From Gerris lacustris (lineage: Eukaryota; Arthropoda; Insecta; Hemiptera; Gerridae), in NCBI GenBank assembly GCA_951217055.1, contig OX578276.1:152389012-152453011 (forward strand): DNA of 64,000 bases, written 5' to 3'. Shown in pieces: positions 20,700-32,668 of this stretch (the first letter of the stretch is position 1; each line of letters starts with the position of its first letter). Below the pieces are notes generated by a model. It made no database searches. It was not told where the DNA came from and worked only from the letters and a program-made list of their open reading frames with translations. Both the position numbers and the translations under genes were made by a program.

Positions 20700-23189
20700 T
20701 TATGTGTCGTATATCGTTTTAAAGGCCTTGATTAATACTTTAATGTTGTGGTATTTATTTATTTTTAAAATTTTTTGTACGGGTACATTTGTACCGATTT
20801 GTACTTTTGGTTCAGGTTAAGAAGGTGAAATAATTTTTTTAAATTTTATTTTTACATTTATTAGAATTCATTAGCCTAAATAATGATCTTATACATGGTT
20901 TGATTTTTAAATATATTTTTGGTACCTATGGGTACACGGGTACAAATATGCTTTTAAACACAAAACCTACTTTCATGTATATCGTTGAAAAACTCTTGAA
21001 TAGGCCTTTTAATGTAGTTATGTAGTGTTTTGTGATATTTTTACTTTTTAGGGGTGTAAAATTGAAAAAAGTCCTTATATAGCTGTTTTTTGACAATGGT
21101 TCCTTAGGTTTTGGTTGAAATTTAAAACATTGTTATTATTTTTTACTCTCCTTTTCGAGACGTTTACGAATATACCTCATTTATTTTGTTATCTTCATTT
21201 TGACTTTTTCGGGTAAAAAAATCACAGGGGTGTGGGCATGACAATTTTTTGGTAAAAAATAAAGTTTGTACTATCTTCATGAAATTTGTCACGCTTATAA
21301 AAATGAAAAATACAAGACGAAAGTGCTCTTGGACCTTTTTTTCCAAGACTCTTAGTTTCCGAGAAAAAGCCACTCAAAGTTCATATTTGGCAATTTTTGG
21401 GGTTTTCGATTGGCCATTTTTTGGGCTTTAAAAGTGCTAAATGGTAAACTGACGGCATATTCGTAATCTACTCGACGGGGGCTTTAAAAAAACGTATAGT
21501 TTGTATGGGGTTGTCGACAACTTTTTTTGCCCAAATTTTCCGGCTCAAAATCTGGGCCCAAAAATAGGGAAATTAATAAAAAATTAAAAATATGAGAAAT
21601 ATTGATTCGATTTGATTTAAAATTTGTATGCGTGCCTTATTTAATATTAGGAACTCGGAAAAAAATTAATACTTGAACATATTTGTACACATGTGTACTT
21701 TTGGTACATACGGTACCTAATGTGTTATTTTAACTTGAGATTTTATGTTGTGAAACAATGTGTTATTAGTAATGATTTTATTTAGTAAGCTTTATACCAT
21801 TCAGTGAATTTAATTTGTTTTAATATAATGTTGGTACCTATATGAGGTATATGGGTACAATGATCGAAATGCTCGAAATATATCATATTATATATAATTT
21901 TACAGTGCTTGAAAAGTACTTTCATTGTTGTTATGTACACTTTTTCAAAATTTTACATTTTAAGGGGTGTAAAGCATAAAAAACCGTTAATTTATCTGTT
22001 TTTCCGAATTGGTTTTTTAGATTATAATTTAAATGGAAAACTAATTAATAATTTTTTACTGCTCTTATCGAGACCTTTACAACAATACCAATTTTGATAA
22101 TATTCGATGAATGAATAAACCACTGCTGCTGCTCAGCAGAGTAAGGATTTTTTATTCGATAGACTGCTGCGCATTTGATTTGTTTTGATTTTTTTTTTTT
22201 AGTTCCGTGAATTGTTGGTTGAGTTAGTCTAATTGTAGCTGTTACTCTTGGCGACAAGCTTTCTACATCAGTTTTCTGGTGTTTAATTTGACATAATATG
22301 ACCAACCAATGAGAGAAGACTTTGAGAAATGCTTGGGTTTGTCTTTGTGGGGGGGTGCATTGTTTTGTTTATTTTTGACACATTTTGACAGTTTTTGATA
22401 CGGCGCGGCAATAAAAGAATAAAGTGTATAGAAAAATAAAAATATAAATTAATCAAATATAGATATATGTATAAAATTACAAGATAAAAAGAACTTTATA
22501 TATACTACGTTTTTTAATTCAATTAATTTATCTTCATATTCAATTATTTATCTTCTTTGTTTAATTGGTTTACTTATTCTTTTTCGCTGTCATTCACTGT
22601 TTACCTCTTAATAAAAAATCTTAAATTTGAAATCTGTCAAAATGAAGGATTGTAAATATTTGGGATATGACAAAACAAATAAAATAACTTGCGGATTTTT
22701 TCCGAACAGACTTTCCATGAAGCAAATTTGCTGAAAACTAATTAAATTCTGCTGAAAAATTACTAAAAGCATTAAAATATTGTTTGTGCCATGCCCTAAG
22801 GAACTTCATTTAGAAACTAAACTTCAAACGCATTCTAGCGGTGAACTAACAAACTAAGACATACAAAACTTTTACCAACAACAGTTTTATGAGTTAAGAT
22901 TTCATTTCTGATGCAATAATATTATTAAATAAAAAAAAATTACACTGTTAAACAAAATACATTATCCACATAGTTAGTGCCAAGTAAATATGTAGGAAAT
23001 ATAAAAACTTATGGTTAAATTCATTTATAATGAAAAATATATTTTATATAAAAAATCGGTCCGAGACAACTCAGACAAACTTTCTCATATATGAGTTTAT
23101 AATTACTTAGCCCAGTGTTTCCATTTATTAGTTTTCAAATGTACATTTAAATATTATTGAACATTTCATCAAAATTTATCATAAAAATA
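20700..23189. other. Interior of the MULE-like element, no gene
   Basis: AT-rich DNA with many short ORFs but no domain. GGTAC-rich words (GGTACCTATGGGTAC, TTGGTACATACGGTACC) recur between 20770 and 21870. Two related blocks lie at about 21040-21330 and 21950-22090 (AGGGGTGTAAA...). This suggests an old internal duplication. Confidence 0.45.
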
Positions 23190-23660
23190 ACTTCTCCTGG
23201 TCGGGGAATCGAACCCGGGCTCTCTCCGTCCGCGTTTTAAGCTAATATCTCAGGAACTAGATTTTTCCCGGGAAAACGGCTTATATCGTTGGATTCGTAT
23301 TCAAATGGACTACATTTTAGAATTTTTTAATCAAAATCGTCGGAACCGTTTTCGAGAAATAATTTTTTTTCATGTTTTTTCAGAGTTTTTGGGGGGTAGC
23401 GCCCCCAAATTTAGAGCTAAAATTCATTTCTCGATTTCGCCTCGGGGTATGATTTTTCTGAACATGTATGCCAAATTTCGTCAAAATCGGCCCAGTAGTT
23501 TGGGCTCCAGGCGTCTGCACAGACGACAGACAGACGACAGACGACAGACAGACATTTTTTAAAAACCACTTTTTTGGACTCAGGGGACCTCAAAACGTGT
23601 AAATCCATCAAAATCTCAAAATCGAATTTTCGCGCCATCACAATACTTTCTCTTTATATG
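23190..23660 (+). repeat. Dispersed repeat D2, copy 2, with tRNA-like T-arm
   Basis: Begins next to GGGGAATCGAACCCGGGC, the complement of a tRNA T-arm/B box. It continues through AAAACGGCTTATATCG, GAACCGTTTTCGAGAAATAA and CCAAATTTCGTCAAAATCGG to a CAGACGACAGACAGACG tail. It is inverted relative to 7860-8277. Probably SINE-derived. Confidence 0.6.
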
Positions 23661-24954
23661 AGAAAGTAAAAAATGCAGGTCATATATTTAATTGAGATAA
23701 AATGTTTAAAAATAAGCAATAAAAAATAATATAAACTAATTGCACTAAAATACAAAATTATTTAATAAAAAAGATATATTACTTATATTGTTTTAATTAT
23801 TTTTTACACCTAGCGCCAACTTCTAGACGAATAAGGCACGCGAAGCGTGCCAATTCGGCTAGTTAATAAATAAATTGTAAAATGTAGTAAATAATTTTTT
23901 TCTGTATAAAGGTAACATTTAAGTATTTGTAGGAAGCAAGAAAAGGGAACTACTTGTTCATTTTCCAAGACTTGGATTGGAAATGAAGAGTGGAGTCAAT
24001 ATTAATTCTTTTAATTTGTACAATCTAAACTTGTGACAAAAAAAATATTTACAGGTACCTAAAAATAACAGGAATCAGTCTGGAAAATATTACATTTTTC
24101 ATAGAACAATTATTTTGAACTCTGCTAGGCTAAGACTAAAACTTATAATAAAGAATACTAAAGAGGCTGGTCTTTGTTTGAAAAAAGTATTGTGATAGTT
24201 TAATTCAGCTGAATTGAATAAGCTTCAATATTACATAGGAATAGGATAGGACTTATAATTTATTACATTTATTTAAGAAAAATACTACTCGTTATACCCC
24301 GTACCCGGAGTATAAAATTAACGTTGATATAATCACATTAATCTTTGAAATTAACAAAACAGCTCACTTAAATTTCATAATAGCTGCATTATTCCCTTTA
24401 TTTTTATAAAAAATATAAATAAATAAAGGAGAAATAGACTGCCAATTTCGTATGGTTGTAAATTTATTTAATTTTCCACCGTTTCTTACATCAGTCAAAA
24501 TTGTTTTGATTTTTTAACATAAATTACAGTACTCTTTTACATTAATGAAATTCTTTAGAAATATATATTCACGATTTAATGCTGAATTCTGGCTAAAGAA
24601 AGTTTTTCTTTTCTTTTTCGGGGAGTCTGTGTTCACACTAACGTTTTTAGTGTTTTTGCAGAACTTAAAAATTGGTGAAGTACGAGCTCTCTTTCTCACT
24701 ATTTTCTTGAAAGGGAGTGAAACAATTTTGATCAAAACAATATTTCTTTTTATTAATGAAAAAAAAAATGAAATATGGCACTATAATAGGCACATTAGTA
24801 AATTACTCCAATGAAATTTTGCTAAAGAAGAAGAAACATAACTCAAAACTGATTCGGTAAACAAAAACTATTATTATAACCTGTTGTTGAGTTCAACTAT
24901 AACATGACTATAACCTTCCGGCGCAAAAATTTTTCGTGGTTTTTAGCTTCTAGT

Positions 24955-25021
24955 GAACATAACAAACACTGAGTTAAATTTTCGAAAGCTTTTGTGACGT
25001 CACACTAATCATCTCAAGAGC
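24955..25021 (+). repeat. Third partial copy of palindrome-arm sequence, right part
   Basis: Starts with the second TSD copy and continues AACACTGAGTTAAATTTTCG, a TGACGTCAC site and ATCATCTCAAGAG, colinear with right-arm positions of about 19212-19267. It then diverges into the D1 repeat. Confidence 0.8.
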
Positions 25022-25663
25022 AATAAATATTTATTGAATATTGAAAAAATAAATAATCATGAATCATGATAAGTTGATAGATAATGGGTATAGTAGTATT
25101 ACAGCGGCTACGAACCCCCCCCCCCGCATTCTTACTATTCCTCTAACCACACATCTCCTTTTCAATGATTATAAAATGTATCACTTTGCTACAAAAAAAA
25201 CTACTGCATGCATCAAATTGAAATTTTGCATGATTGTTTAAACTGTGTGCATTAGATGGTGTGTATGAAGTTTTATTAAAATTGTTACGTTAGAACGTAA
25301 GACATCGGTAAAAAGGTTGTTTTCTCTATTTTAAACGTTTAGGTCCGCTTTAATAGTTTTATCGATCTTATTAATTCATAGCAGTGTCGCTGTTGGTTTT
25401 ACTAAAAAATATTATTTGAAAAAAATGTTCGTCTCATCGAATAGGCGATGATAGAATTTTTTCCCGTCCTGAAATTCTAATTTTAAATTTGAAGCTCACG
25501 TTTACGCGAGCATTGCACGCGAACTCTTAGACGGATCACGCTGTCCAACGAACACAGCCTGAGTATTAGTAAGAGGAACATGTATACCAAATTTCAACTA
25601 AATCGGTCAACTTTTACTCAAGTTATCGTCGGACACGTAAACATTACACACAGACAGACAGAA

Positions 25664-25704
<41 letters not shown>

Positions 25705-25750
25705 GCATATTTCGTTGAATGTAAGAAGCTCGCTTACGCTCGCTTCAATT
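25022..25750 (+). repeat. Dispersed TIR family D1, copy with GACA tail
   Basis: Colinear with 59440-60165: AATAAATAT..ATTGAATATTG, GTTGATAGATAATGGGT, GGTGTCGCTGTTGGTTTTA-type, TTACGCGAGC and CCAAATTTCAACTAAATCGG blocks in order. A (GACA)n run at 25655-25698 is followed by GAAGCTCGCTTACGCTCGCT. No transposase. Confidence 0.8.
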
Positions 25751-25914
25751 AAGAACTAAACATCTAACTTTTGTTTTTTTGGGCGTCGCTGATTATGAAT
25801 TTAAGGTAACAGTACAAAATAGTAGAAGAAATGTTCCATTTTATTAAAATATTCATAAAGCAATAACGTGCATTGTACAACAGTACAACATACATAATAA
25901 AATAGTGAAAATAA

Positions 25915-26490
25915 AAAAATAGACTGCCAATTAGTGTGGCACATAGCTTCCTCGCATCCTATCATGTACTTTATTGTTATATTAACATTAAAATTATTGT
26001 TATATTACTTTATTATTATATTGTTTATTGTGTAAAAACTATTAATAGTTTTAGCGATCTTTAACTCTTCATAGCGGTGTCGCTGTTGGTTTTACTAAAA
26101 AATTGTATTTAAAAAAAATGTTTGTCTCATTGAATAGATGAAGTTAGATTTTTTCACCGACCTAAAATTCCAATTTTAAATTTGAAGTTCATTTTTTACG
26201 CGAGCGTTGCTCGTGAACGCTTAACGGATAACTTTGTCCAACGAACTCGTCCTGGGCATTGGTAAAATGAACATGTCTACCAATATCAAAATCGGTCGAC
26301 ATTTACTCAAGTTATCGTCGCACGTTTCATAATTCGCGGACACACAGACCGACAGAAACGAGACCAAAAATGTTCCCAGATGTCTAAAACGGATTTCTGT
26401 CTTGGAATTTTTAAAATCGGAGGCATAAAAGTTTTTCGTTCTCAAAAGTGAACACAATGCTTCCGTTACCTTCGGTAAGTTCGGAAGCAA
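25915..26490 (+). repeat. Dispersed family D1, diverged copy
   Basis: Contains the TAGACTGCCAATTAGTGTGG segment shared with 943-1010. It then has the GTGTCGCTGTTGGTTTTACT, GCGAGCGTTGC, TTTACTCAAGTTATCGTCGC and GCTTCCGTTACCTTCGGTAA blocks of D1. The minus-strand ORF here follows the repeat only. Confidence 0.7.
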
Positions 26491-26639
26491 AATTGTAATT
26501 ATTTCGTTTAAATTTGAAATTTATACATTCAAATATTTTAATGGTTTCCAGTTTACGATGTTAGTTATAGTTTGTTTCAGTATATTCTTTATGGGGAAAC
26601 ATTATTTATTCTTTTATGGGGAGACTAGCCTCTCACATA

Positions 26640-27050
26640 ATTTTGTTGAGCAGTCTGTAGTCTCCACAAGGACGCAGGGAACCATCCTTCTTGTAGACGA
26701 CATGGAGTGGACTGGCCCAAGGACTGTTAGAGGGACGGCATATCCCCTCGTCGCACATGCGGTTAAACTCTGATTTTGTACGGAGGCAGACGACAGGCGC
26801 GACTGGTCACCGGTCGTCCATGCGTCTCGATGTAGTGCTTCACATCAGTAACTACGTTGTCGTTCATCCTCGATGGCTTAGTGAGTTCGGGGAAATCTTT
26901 TAGGAGAAGTGAGTACATCCCATCGCCAGGGAAGGTCGAAAAAACTTCGGCTTGGATGGTACATGCTCGACCCCGAGCTTTTTCACCCGAGGACTGTTGG
27001 ACGAGCCTCCTGTTGTGAAGGAATTTATTTGTATAAGTGCTTTTATTCAA
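26640..27050 (-). pseudogene. Ty3/gypsy pol fragment (RT N-terminus), frameshifted
   Basis: The minus strand encodes FPELTKP, then a His-Gly-x-Pro-Val segment and CRLPPYK. After a frameshift it continues with [20 protein letters not shown], then [17 protein letters not shown] sequence. This is the protease/RT junction of gypsy-type polyproteins (fingers of RT up to the GDYR motif). The frame breaks near 26775, where a gap removes part of the KL-rich linker. No LTRs are recognised around it. It is unrelated in detail to the tandem element at 31-45 kb. Confidence 0.8.
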
Positions 27051-27708
<658 letters not shown>

Positions 27709-28429
27709 AAGGGGTTTAAAGACCTATATTAAATTCTTCACAGACCCATTGTGTATGCTAAACATTTTGGCATATTTATTTATTCATTGGGTTCAACTCA
27801 CTAAAAAATATGTAAAATCTAATATATTTTTTCTTCTTTAAAAAAATTGTTTTCACTGTGATGAGACGAATAAGGGAAATTTAATTTATTTCTATTTTGA
27901 AAAAAAAGAGGAACCTTCAGTGGTTTAGGGATTTTACAGGGTTTTCATTTTGTTTAACTTATTCTTTATATCCGAGAGCTTTCAATTTAAACTTTGATTA
28001 CAATTTATCCAGCTGCCATCTCTCTCGCTTTCTCTGTGGAACAGATATTGGGGAGGGGGCTATTTTTTAGTAATCATATAAATATAATACTAATAAATGA
28101 AAGGTCAAAAGGTGAGTTTTAACTCGGTGTTTAGTTTTGATATTGCCTGTCTTTAATTAGATAAGTTATTATATTTATTTTTAGACCTACAAATCAAAAC
28201 CAACTATGATTTTATTGGAATAAAAGTGGTTTCCTTGCTAATGATTTTTAAATGAACTAAATCCCAACAAAATTACTTTTGTAACAAAAATAATATATAT
28301 ATGATAATTATTTCCTGTTACTATTTATTTCCAATTATTTCTTTCCTTATCTATTCTATCTCTCCTTATATAATATGTACATATTATGTTTTCAAAAAGA
28401 ACAAGAGGCTAAGAAACGAAATGTACTTT

Positions 28430-29010
28430 TGTCTACGATTGATACAAAATACAAACATTATATCTTTGTTTAGATGCGTAGAAAGTGATTATTTACGTAC
28501 TTGTATTCATTGCGCATGCGCGTCTCATAGTTCTGAATAATTCCTCTTCTTTACCTCGCGAGCGCGGTAAAGAAGAGGAATTCTTCAGCTTTACGCACGA
28601 TTAGCGAGTTTGTTTACATTTAACAAAACTAATTTGCTGTTCTTTTATTAGAGTAACTGTTTATATCGAGTTTTTAGTGAAAAACAATGAGTGAATCAAG
28701 TGACTGACAAAAATGTGGAGAATAATACTATACTCCTCCAGAAATTATTAATTCGGCAAAAAATACAACTAATTAATGCCATCTTTACCAAGAGAGAGAT
28801 ACGAACTTACATACAGCAAGTTTATTTTTTTCTGTATTTATTATTTAAATCTAACTATCGTAGATAAAGTACGGTACGCAACTCGTTGCGAAAACGGCAT
28901 TTTGCATTGCTCGTGTGGTTTACCACCCTCGCTTTCGCTCGGGTGCAAACTCCACACTCGCATGCAAAATGCTACTTTCCGCACTCGACGCGTAATGTAC
29001 TATTCCTACA
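28430..29010 (+). repeat. Crypton-like repeat R, copy A
   Basis: Starts TCTACGATTGATAC. A 56-bp hairpin follows at 28533-28588, then an ATG at 28687 opening a frame related to the cleaner one in copy C (MSESSD...; here frameshifted early), and a stop after about 170 nt. Next comes CGTAGATAAAG and a GC-rich tail with mirrored GCATTTTGCAT and ATGCAAAATGC words. The family occurs three times (also 29735-30320 inverted and 54360-54945). Confidence 0.8.
28533..28588. repeat. Covarying hairpin, copy A
   Basis: Arms CTGAA.TAATTCCTCTTCTTTACC pair with the complementary GGTAAAGAAGAGGAATT.CTTCAG. The apex here is CGC-GA-GCG. See the copies at 30157 and 54472. Confidence 0.85.
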
Positions 29011-29149
29011 GTTGACCGATAAAGTGGTTATTATCGCACTCAAAATAGTACGCAAAACAGCACATTCCTGCACTTTCTACTTTACCGCACTAGTTTTAGT
29101 TTACCGCACTCATTTTACTTTACCGCACTCCAGTGTTCCAACTTAAGAA

Positions 29150-29450
29150 CATAAACAATTTATATCTAAACAAAGATTAGATAATCCAAATTATAATAAA
29201 AACAACAATGGCAACTAATGTTACTTTTTTAACTAAATACATGATTTACACTATATATCAAATATAAAAATGTTAAAATATAAAAAACTAAAGATAGACA
29301 ATCTAAGAAAAAATAATTAAATGTGATGAGTAAGTGTTTTAATAAAAAATAATAACAGCGCTTGGTCAGGTTTGCTGAATCTCGAAAAAAAAAGAGGCAA
29401 CACTGACTATAAACAGAACAGCTAGTTTAGTAAATATTAAAAAACCTTTC
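29150..29450 (+). repeat. Direct repeat S, copy 1
   Basis: About 300 bp, from AGATTAGATAATCCAAATTA to AAACAGAACAGCTAGTTTAG. It is repeated in the same orientation at 30320-30615 with a few substitutions. The pair brackets the Crypton-like ORF and inverted repeat copy B. Confidence 0.85.
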
Positions 29451-29480
29451 ATTATTCCTTTTAGAAACAGTTGTCTGAAA

Positions 29481-29700
29481 ATGGATAGTTGCAGCGAAAG
29501 TGATTTTGAATTTAGTAATACTCCAGAAGAGTTGGCTACAATAGCGAAAAATGTAACACTGAATTTACTTCCAGACAAGTCCAAACAAAAATACCAACGC
29601 AGATACGAAAGTTTTAGTTCTTTGTGTAACAATAACAAGGTAGGAAAACTGTCTGAAAATATTTTAATTGCATATTTCTCAGAACTAGATTCCTGCACTT
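29481..29700 (+). pseudogene. Crypton-like tyrosine recombinase fragment (N-terminal)
   Basis: Frame starts MDSCSESDFEFSNTPEE and contains LLPDKSKQKYQRRYESF followed by a LSENILIAYFSEL motif. This pattern (P-x-KS-x-x-KY-x-x-xY, then a LAYFSEL-type motif) is that of the N-terminal core-binding region of Crypton-family tyrosine recombinases. The frame then runs into the inverted repeat-R tail, so the last residues are foreign. No catalytic RKHRY domain is present. It is a fragment or first exon; the similarity is by eye. Confidence 0.5.
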
Positions 29701-29734
29701 ATTACTTTACCGCACTCCAGTGTTCCAACTTACG

Positions 29735-30315
29735 AACATAATAGTACATTATGCGTCGAGTACGGAAAGTAGCATTTTGCATGCGAGTGTGGAGTTTGCA
29801 CCCGAGCGAAAGCGAGGGTAGTAAAACCACACGAGCAATGCAAAATGCCGTTTTCGAACGAGTTGCGTACCGTACTTTATCTACGATTGCTAGATTTAAA
29901 TAATAAATACAGAAAAATATAAACTTGCTGTATGTAAGTTCGTATCTCTCTCTTGATAAAGATGGCATTAATTCTTGAGTTGTATTTTTTGCCTAATTAA
30001 TTATATCTGGAGGAGTATTATTCTCCACATTTTCGTCAAAGTCACTTGATTCACTCATTGTTTTTCACTAATAACTCGATATAAACAGTTACTTTAATAA
30101 AAGAACAGCAAATTAGTTTTGTTAAATGTAAACAAACTCGCTAATCGTACGTAAAGCTGAAGAATTCCTCTTCTTTACCGCCCTAGGGTGGTAAAGTAGA
30201 GGAATTCTTCAGAACTCTCAGACGCGCATGCGCAATGAATACAAGTACGTAAAGAATGACTTTCTACTCATCTAAACAGAGATACAATGTTTATATTTCG
30301 TATCAATCGTAGATA
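29735..30315 (-). repeat. Crypton-like repeat R, copy B (inverted)
   Basis: Reverse complement of copy A and of 54360-54945. The small frame encodes the same ELMPSLSRERYELTYSKF-like peptide, with differences. The hairpin is at 30157-30212 with apex CCC-TA-GGG. Copies A and B form an inverted pair about 700 bp apart. Confidence 0.8.
30157..30212. repeat. Covarying hairpin, copy B
   Basis: Same 56-bp hairpin. The apical triplets are CCC/GGG around TA, still paired. One arm has GTAGAGG in place of GAAGAGG. Confidence 0.85.
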
Positions 30316-30319
30316 AAGA

Positions 30320-30615
30320 ACTTAAATCTAAACCAAGATTAAATAATCCAAATTATAATAATAATTACAATGACAACTAATGATTATTTTTTAACTAACT
30401 ACATGATTTAAACACTATATATCAAATATAAAAATGTTAAAATATAAAAAAAGTAAAGATAGACAAACTAACAAAAAAGAATCAAATGTGATGAGCAAGA
30501 AGTGTTATGATGAAAAATAATAAAAGCTCTTGGTCAGGTTTGCTAAATCAGGCAAAAAAAAAAGGCAACACTGGCTATAAACAGAACAGCTGGTTTAGTT
30601 GATATTGTGAAACCT
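30320..30615 (+). repeat. Direct repeat S, copy 2
   Basis: Second copy of 29150-29450. It ends at AACAGCTGGTTTAGTTGATAT. The LINE fragment begins shortly after. Confidence 0.85.
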
Positions 30616-30659
30616 ATTACATGTTGATGAACACTCTATTATTTTATATTTTATTTACA

Positions 30660-31118
30660 GATTAAAACTAACTGTAGGAAAAATTTAATGAGCTACTCTC
30701 AAAATTATTGTAAAAAGTGGAGCCTTGTAGTAAATTTAAATAAGTCCAAAATTGTAATTTTTAAGTCTAATGGTGGTAAAATATCTAAATTTGAAAAGTG
30801 GTATTATGATAAGGTGAGAATAGAAATAGTGAAAGAATACACCTACCTTGGTGTTTTACTGACCATCCACTCTAAAATTAAATAAGCACTTCCTAGATAA
30901 AGTTAACAAAGCCAAACTAGCGCTTAACAATGCCAGTCATATTTTATAGTCTAAGAAAAACTTTGACTTTCATACAAAACTTAAAATCTTTCATGCTGCA
31001 TCACGTTCTATTTTGTGCTATGGTTGCCAAGTCTGGGGCTGGGAATACTATGAAGAGCTTAAAAAATTACAATATTTCTTTCTAAAAAAGATTTTTGTAT
31101 TACCATTGTCAACACCTA
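30660..31118 (+). pseudogene. LINE ORF2 fragment, part 1 (RT C-terminal side)
   Basis: Plus-strand remnant of a Jockey/CR1-type LINE reverse transcriptase: WSLVVNLNKSKIVIFKSNGG, then EYTYLGVLLT. After a frameshift near 30870 it continues into the thumb region (…AKLALNNA…, then ASRSILCYGCQVWGWEYYEE). An in-frame TAG lies at 30947-30949. The 5' part of the LINE is missing. The frame is cut at 31118 by the Ty3/gypsy insertion inside a LPLSTP motif and resumes at 45488. Confidence 0.85.
31115..31118. other. Target site duplication CCTA (left)
   Basis: 4-bp CCTA immediately before LTR1, matched by CCTA at 45488-45491 after LTR3. It flanks the whole two-copy array, with no second duplication at the central LTR. 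Confidence 0.9.
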
Positions 31119-32611
31119 TGTTACAGTGAGTTTTGCCAGCTAGGTCAGTAAGGGAGTGGGGTGCGAAGAAGTTTAAAAAAAAAGGAATTAACCATAATAA
31201 TAATAAAAAAAAAAAAATTAAATAATAGAAAACTGAATATAATTCGCGTACTTATATAACAAGCCTCAGAAAGTACAAAACCTAGAGTGTGGGAGAATCT
31301 AATCCGAGTAACAATACTCTCTGGATAATCTCCACACCTAAATAATAGTAATAACAAAAAAACCTACAAGTAAATACTTTAAACAGAAGGAGAAAAAAAA
31401 AAAAAAAATGAAAATCACATGATTACATATTTAAACAAAATACATGTTTAAAAGTGAGAGAGAGAAAAAAAAACTAAAAGTAAAAAGACATCCCCTGAGT
31501 TAAATAATAAAAGGTTATGAGGTATTGACCTTAATTAAAATGACAAAAAAAAAAAATATAAAGTCCCCTAAATGTCAAAAAAATAAGTTGACAAAACAAA
31601 AATATAAACTACTTAGATAGTATAATAAAATTATAATATATATTAATATATATATATATATTAATAAGAAAATGACTTGAAGAAAAATTATTAATTAATT
31701 AAATTAATTAAGAAAATTATATAAGAAGGCAGCTCAGAGTGGAAAGAAATAGAGGTGTCGGTGAAACAAGGTAAATTCATCTAGTCGGACGTAGATGAGG
31801 TGGGTAGTGAGTAGAGATGACCACAACTGTATGGGTAGGCAACCCGCAGTACGCTCTGGGGTAGTTCAAAAATTTAAATGATAAATATGTAAAAATATTT
31901 CAAGTGGTGTCTGGAACTCCGCGTTCAAACACCGGTGCGCTCCTTTTATCGAAGAGGAACACTATAATCCCTTCGGACGCTAAGTTCTTATTCTAAATTA
32001 AAATTAAATTAAAGTTATATTTATTATTAGTAGCTATGATATTATTTTCTTTATTATAATTTCCTAGGTTATTCGTATTCGTTATATAGAAGTTTTATTA
32101 AAAGTCCAAATTTATACTAAAATTAAACTAAAACTAGGGCTTAGCTTAGCGTCCGGGTGTCGGCGGCGAGTTCTCCGCAACATCCAGTGTGAGTCAGCTT
32201 GGAGTCGGCCAACGGTCTATCATATCAGGTGTAGGTGGCAGCTACTACGTAAATCCGTCGGTGATCCGCAAATGCGTGACGTCCCTTTACGTTGCTCCAC
32301 AGCCTACCTGGCCACGACTGACTCCCTCCACAAGAAACGGGGACCCCCCTTGGTTTAGCCAAGCTTATCTACCTAATCCCATAAACAAAACTGTGATAAA
32401 AGATAAACAAAGCCTGAGACGAGTCATATAAAGAAAGCGCAATATCTACTCACTCAACAACAACAAACAATAAACGATATATGGTTAATTCTTCTTCTTT
32501 TTTTTTTTTTATAAGATCATCAAACATAAACAAATGAAATAAATCTTTTAAGAAAACATACCTATTGCTTCTTTAAAATACAAATAAAATAAAATCTTCT
32601 GACACGTATCA
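31119..32611 (-). mobile_element. LTR1 of tandem Ty3/gypsy element (1493 bp)
   Basis: In element orientation (minus) it runs TGATACGTGTCAG...CTCACTGTAACA, with canonical TG...CA ends. It is the 3' LTR of the array. It differs from LTR2 only in a homopolymer length. Small plus-strand ORFs inside, such as the 80-codon frame near 32189, are antisense incidental frames repeated in each LTR. Confidence 0.95.
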
Positions 32612-32612
32612 A

Positions 32613-32629
32613 TTCCACCCTTTCCTCCT
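32613..32629 (-). other. Polypurine tract, copy 1
   Basis: The minus strand reads AGGAGGAAAGGGTGGAA, ending one base before the LTR TG. It primes plus-strand DNA synthesis. Confidence 0.85.
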
Positions 32630-32668
32630 AAAGAAAATTTCAGTCGGAAATTTTCTATGAAATTAAAA

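Larger units (their letters stand above)
20028..24954. mobile_element. 4.9-kb MULE-like DNA element, 9-bp TSD
   Basis: Starts ACTAGAAGCTAAATACCACG and ends with the inverted TTTTTAGCTTCTAGT. Similarity between the ends extends in blocks for about 100 bp (GCGC, GGAGGTTA, TTGAAC, CAACAACA, GGTTATAA). It is flanked by the 9-bp direct repeat GAACATAAC (20019-20027, 24955-24963), present once in the uninterrupted relatives. Long TIRs and a 9-bp TSD fit Mutator-like elements; Merlin is an alternative. No transposase ORF is recognisable, so it appears non-autonomous or carries only captured repeats. Confidence 0.75.

Noticed and set aside
32189..32431. 80-codon plus-strand ORF repeated in each LTR
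   Set aside because: Antisense to the element, no domain, and conserved only because the LTRs are nearly identical. The same applies to plus-strand ORFs inside gag and pol.
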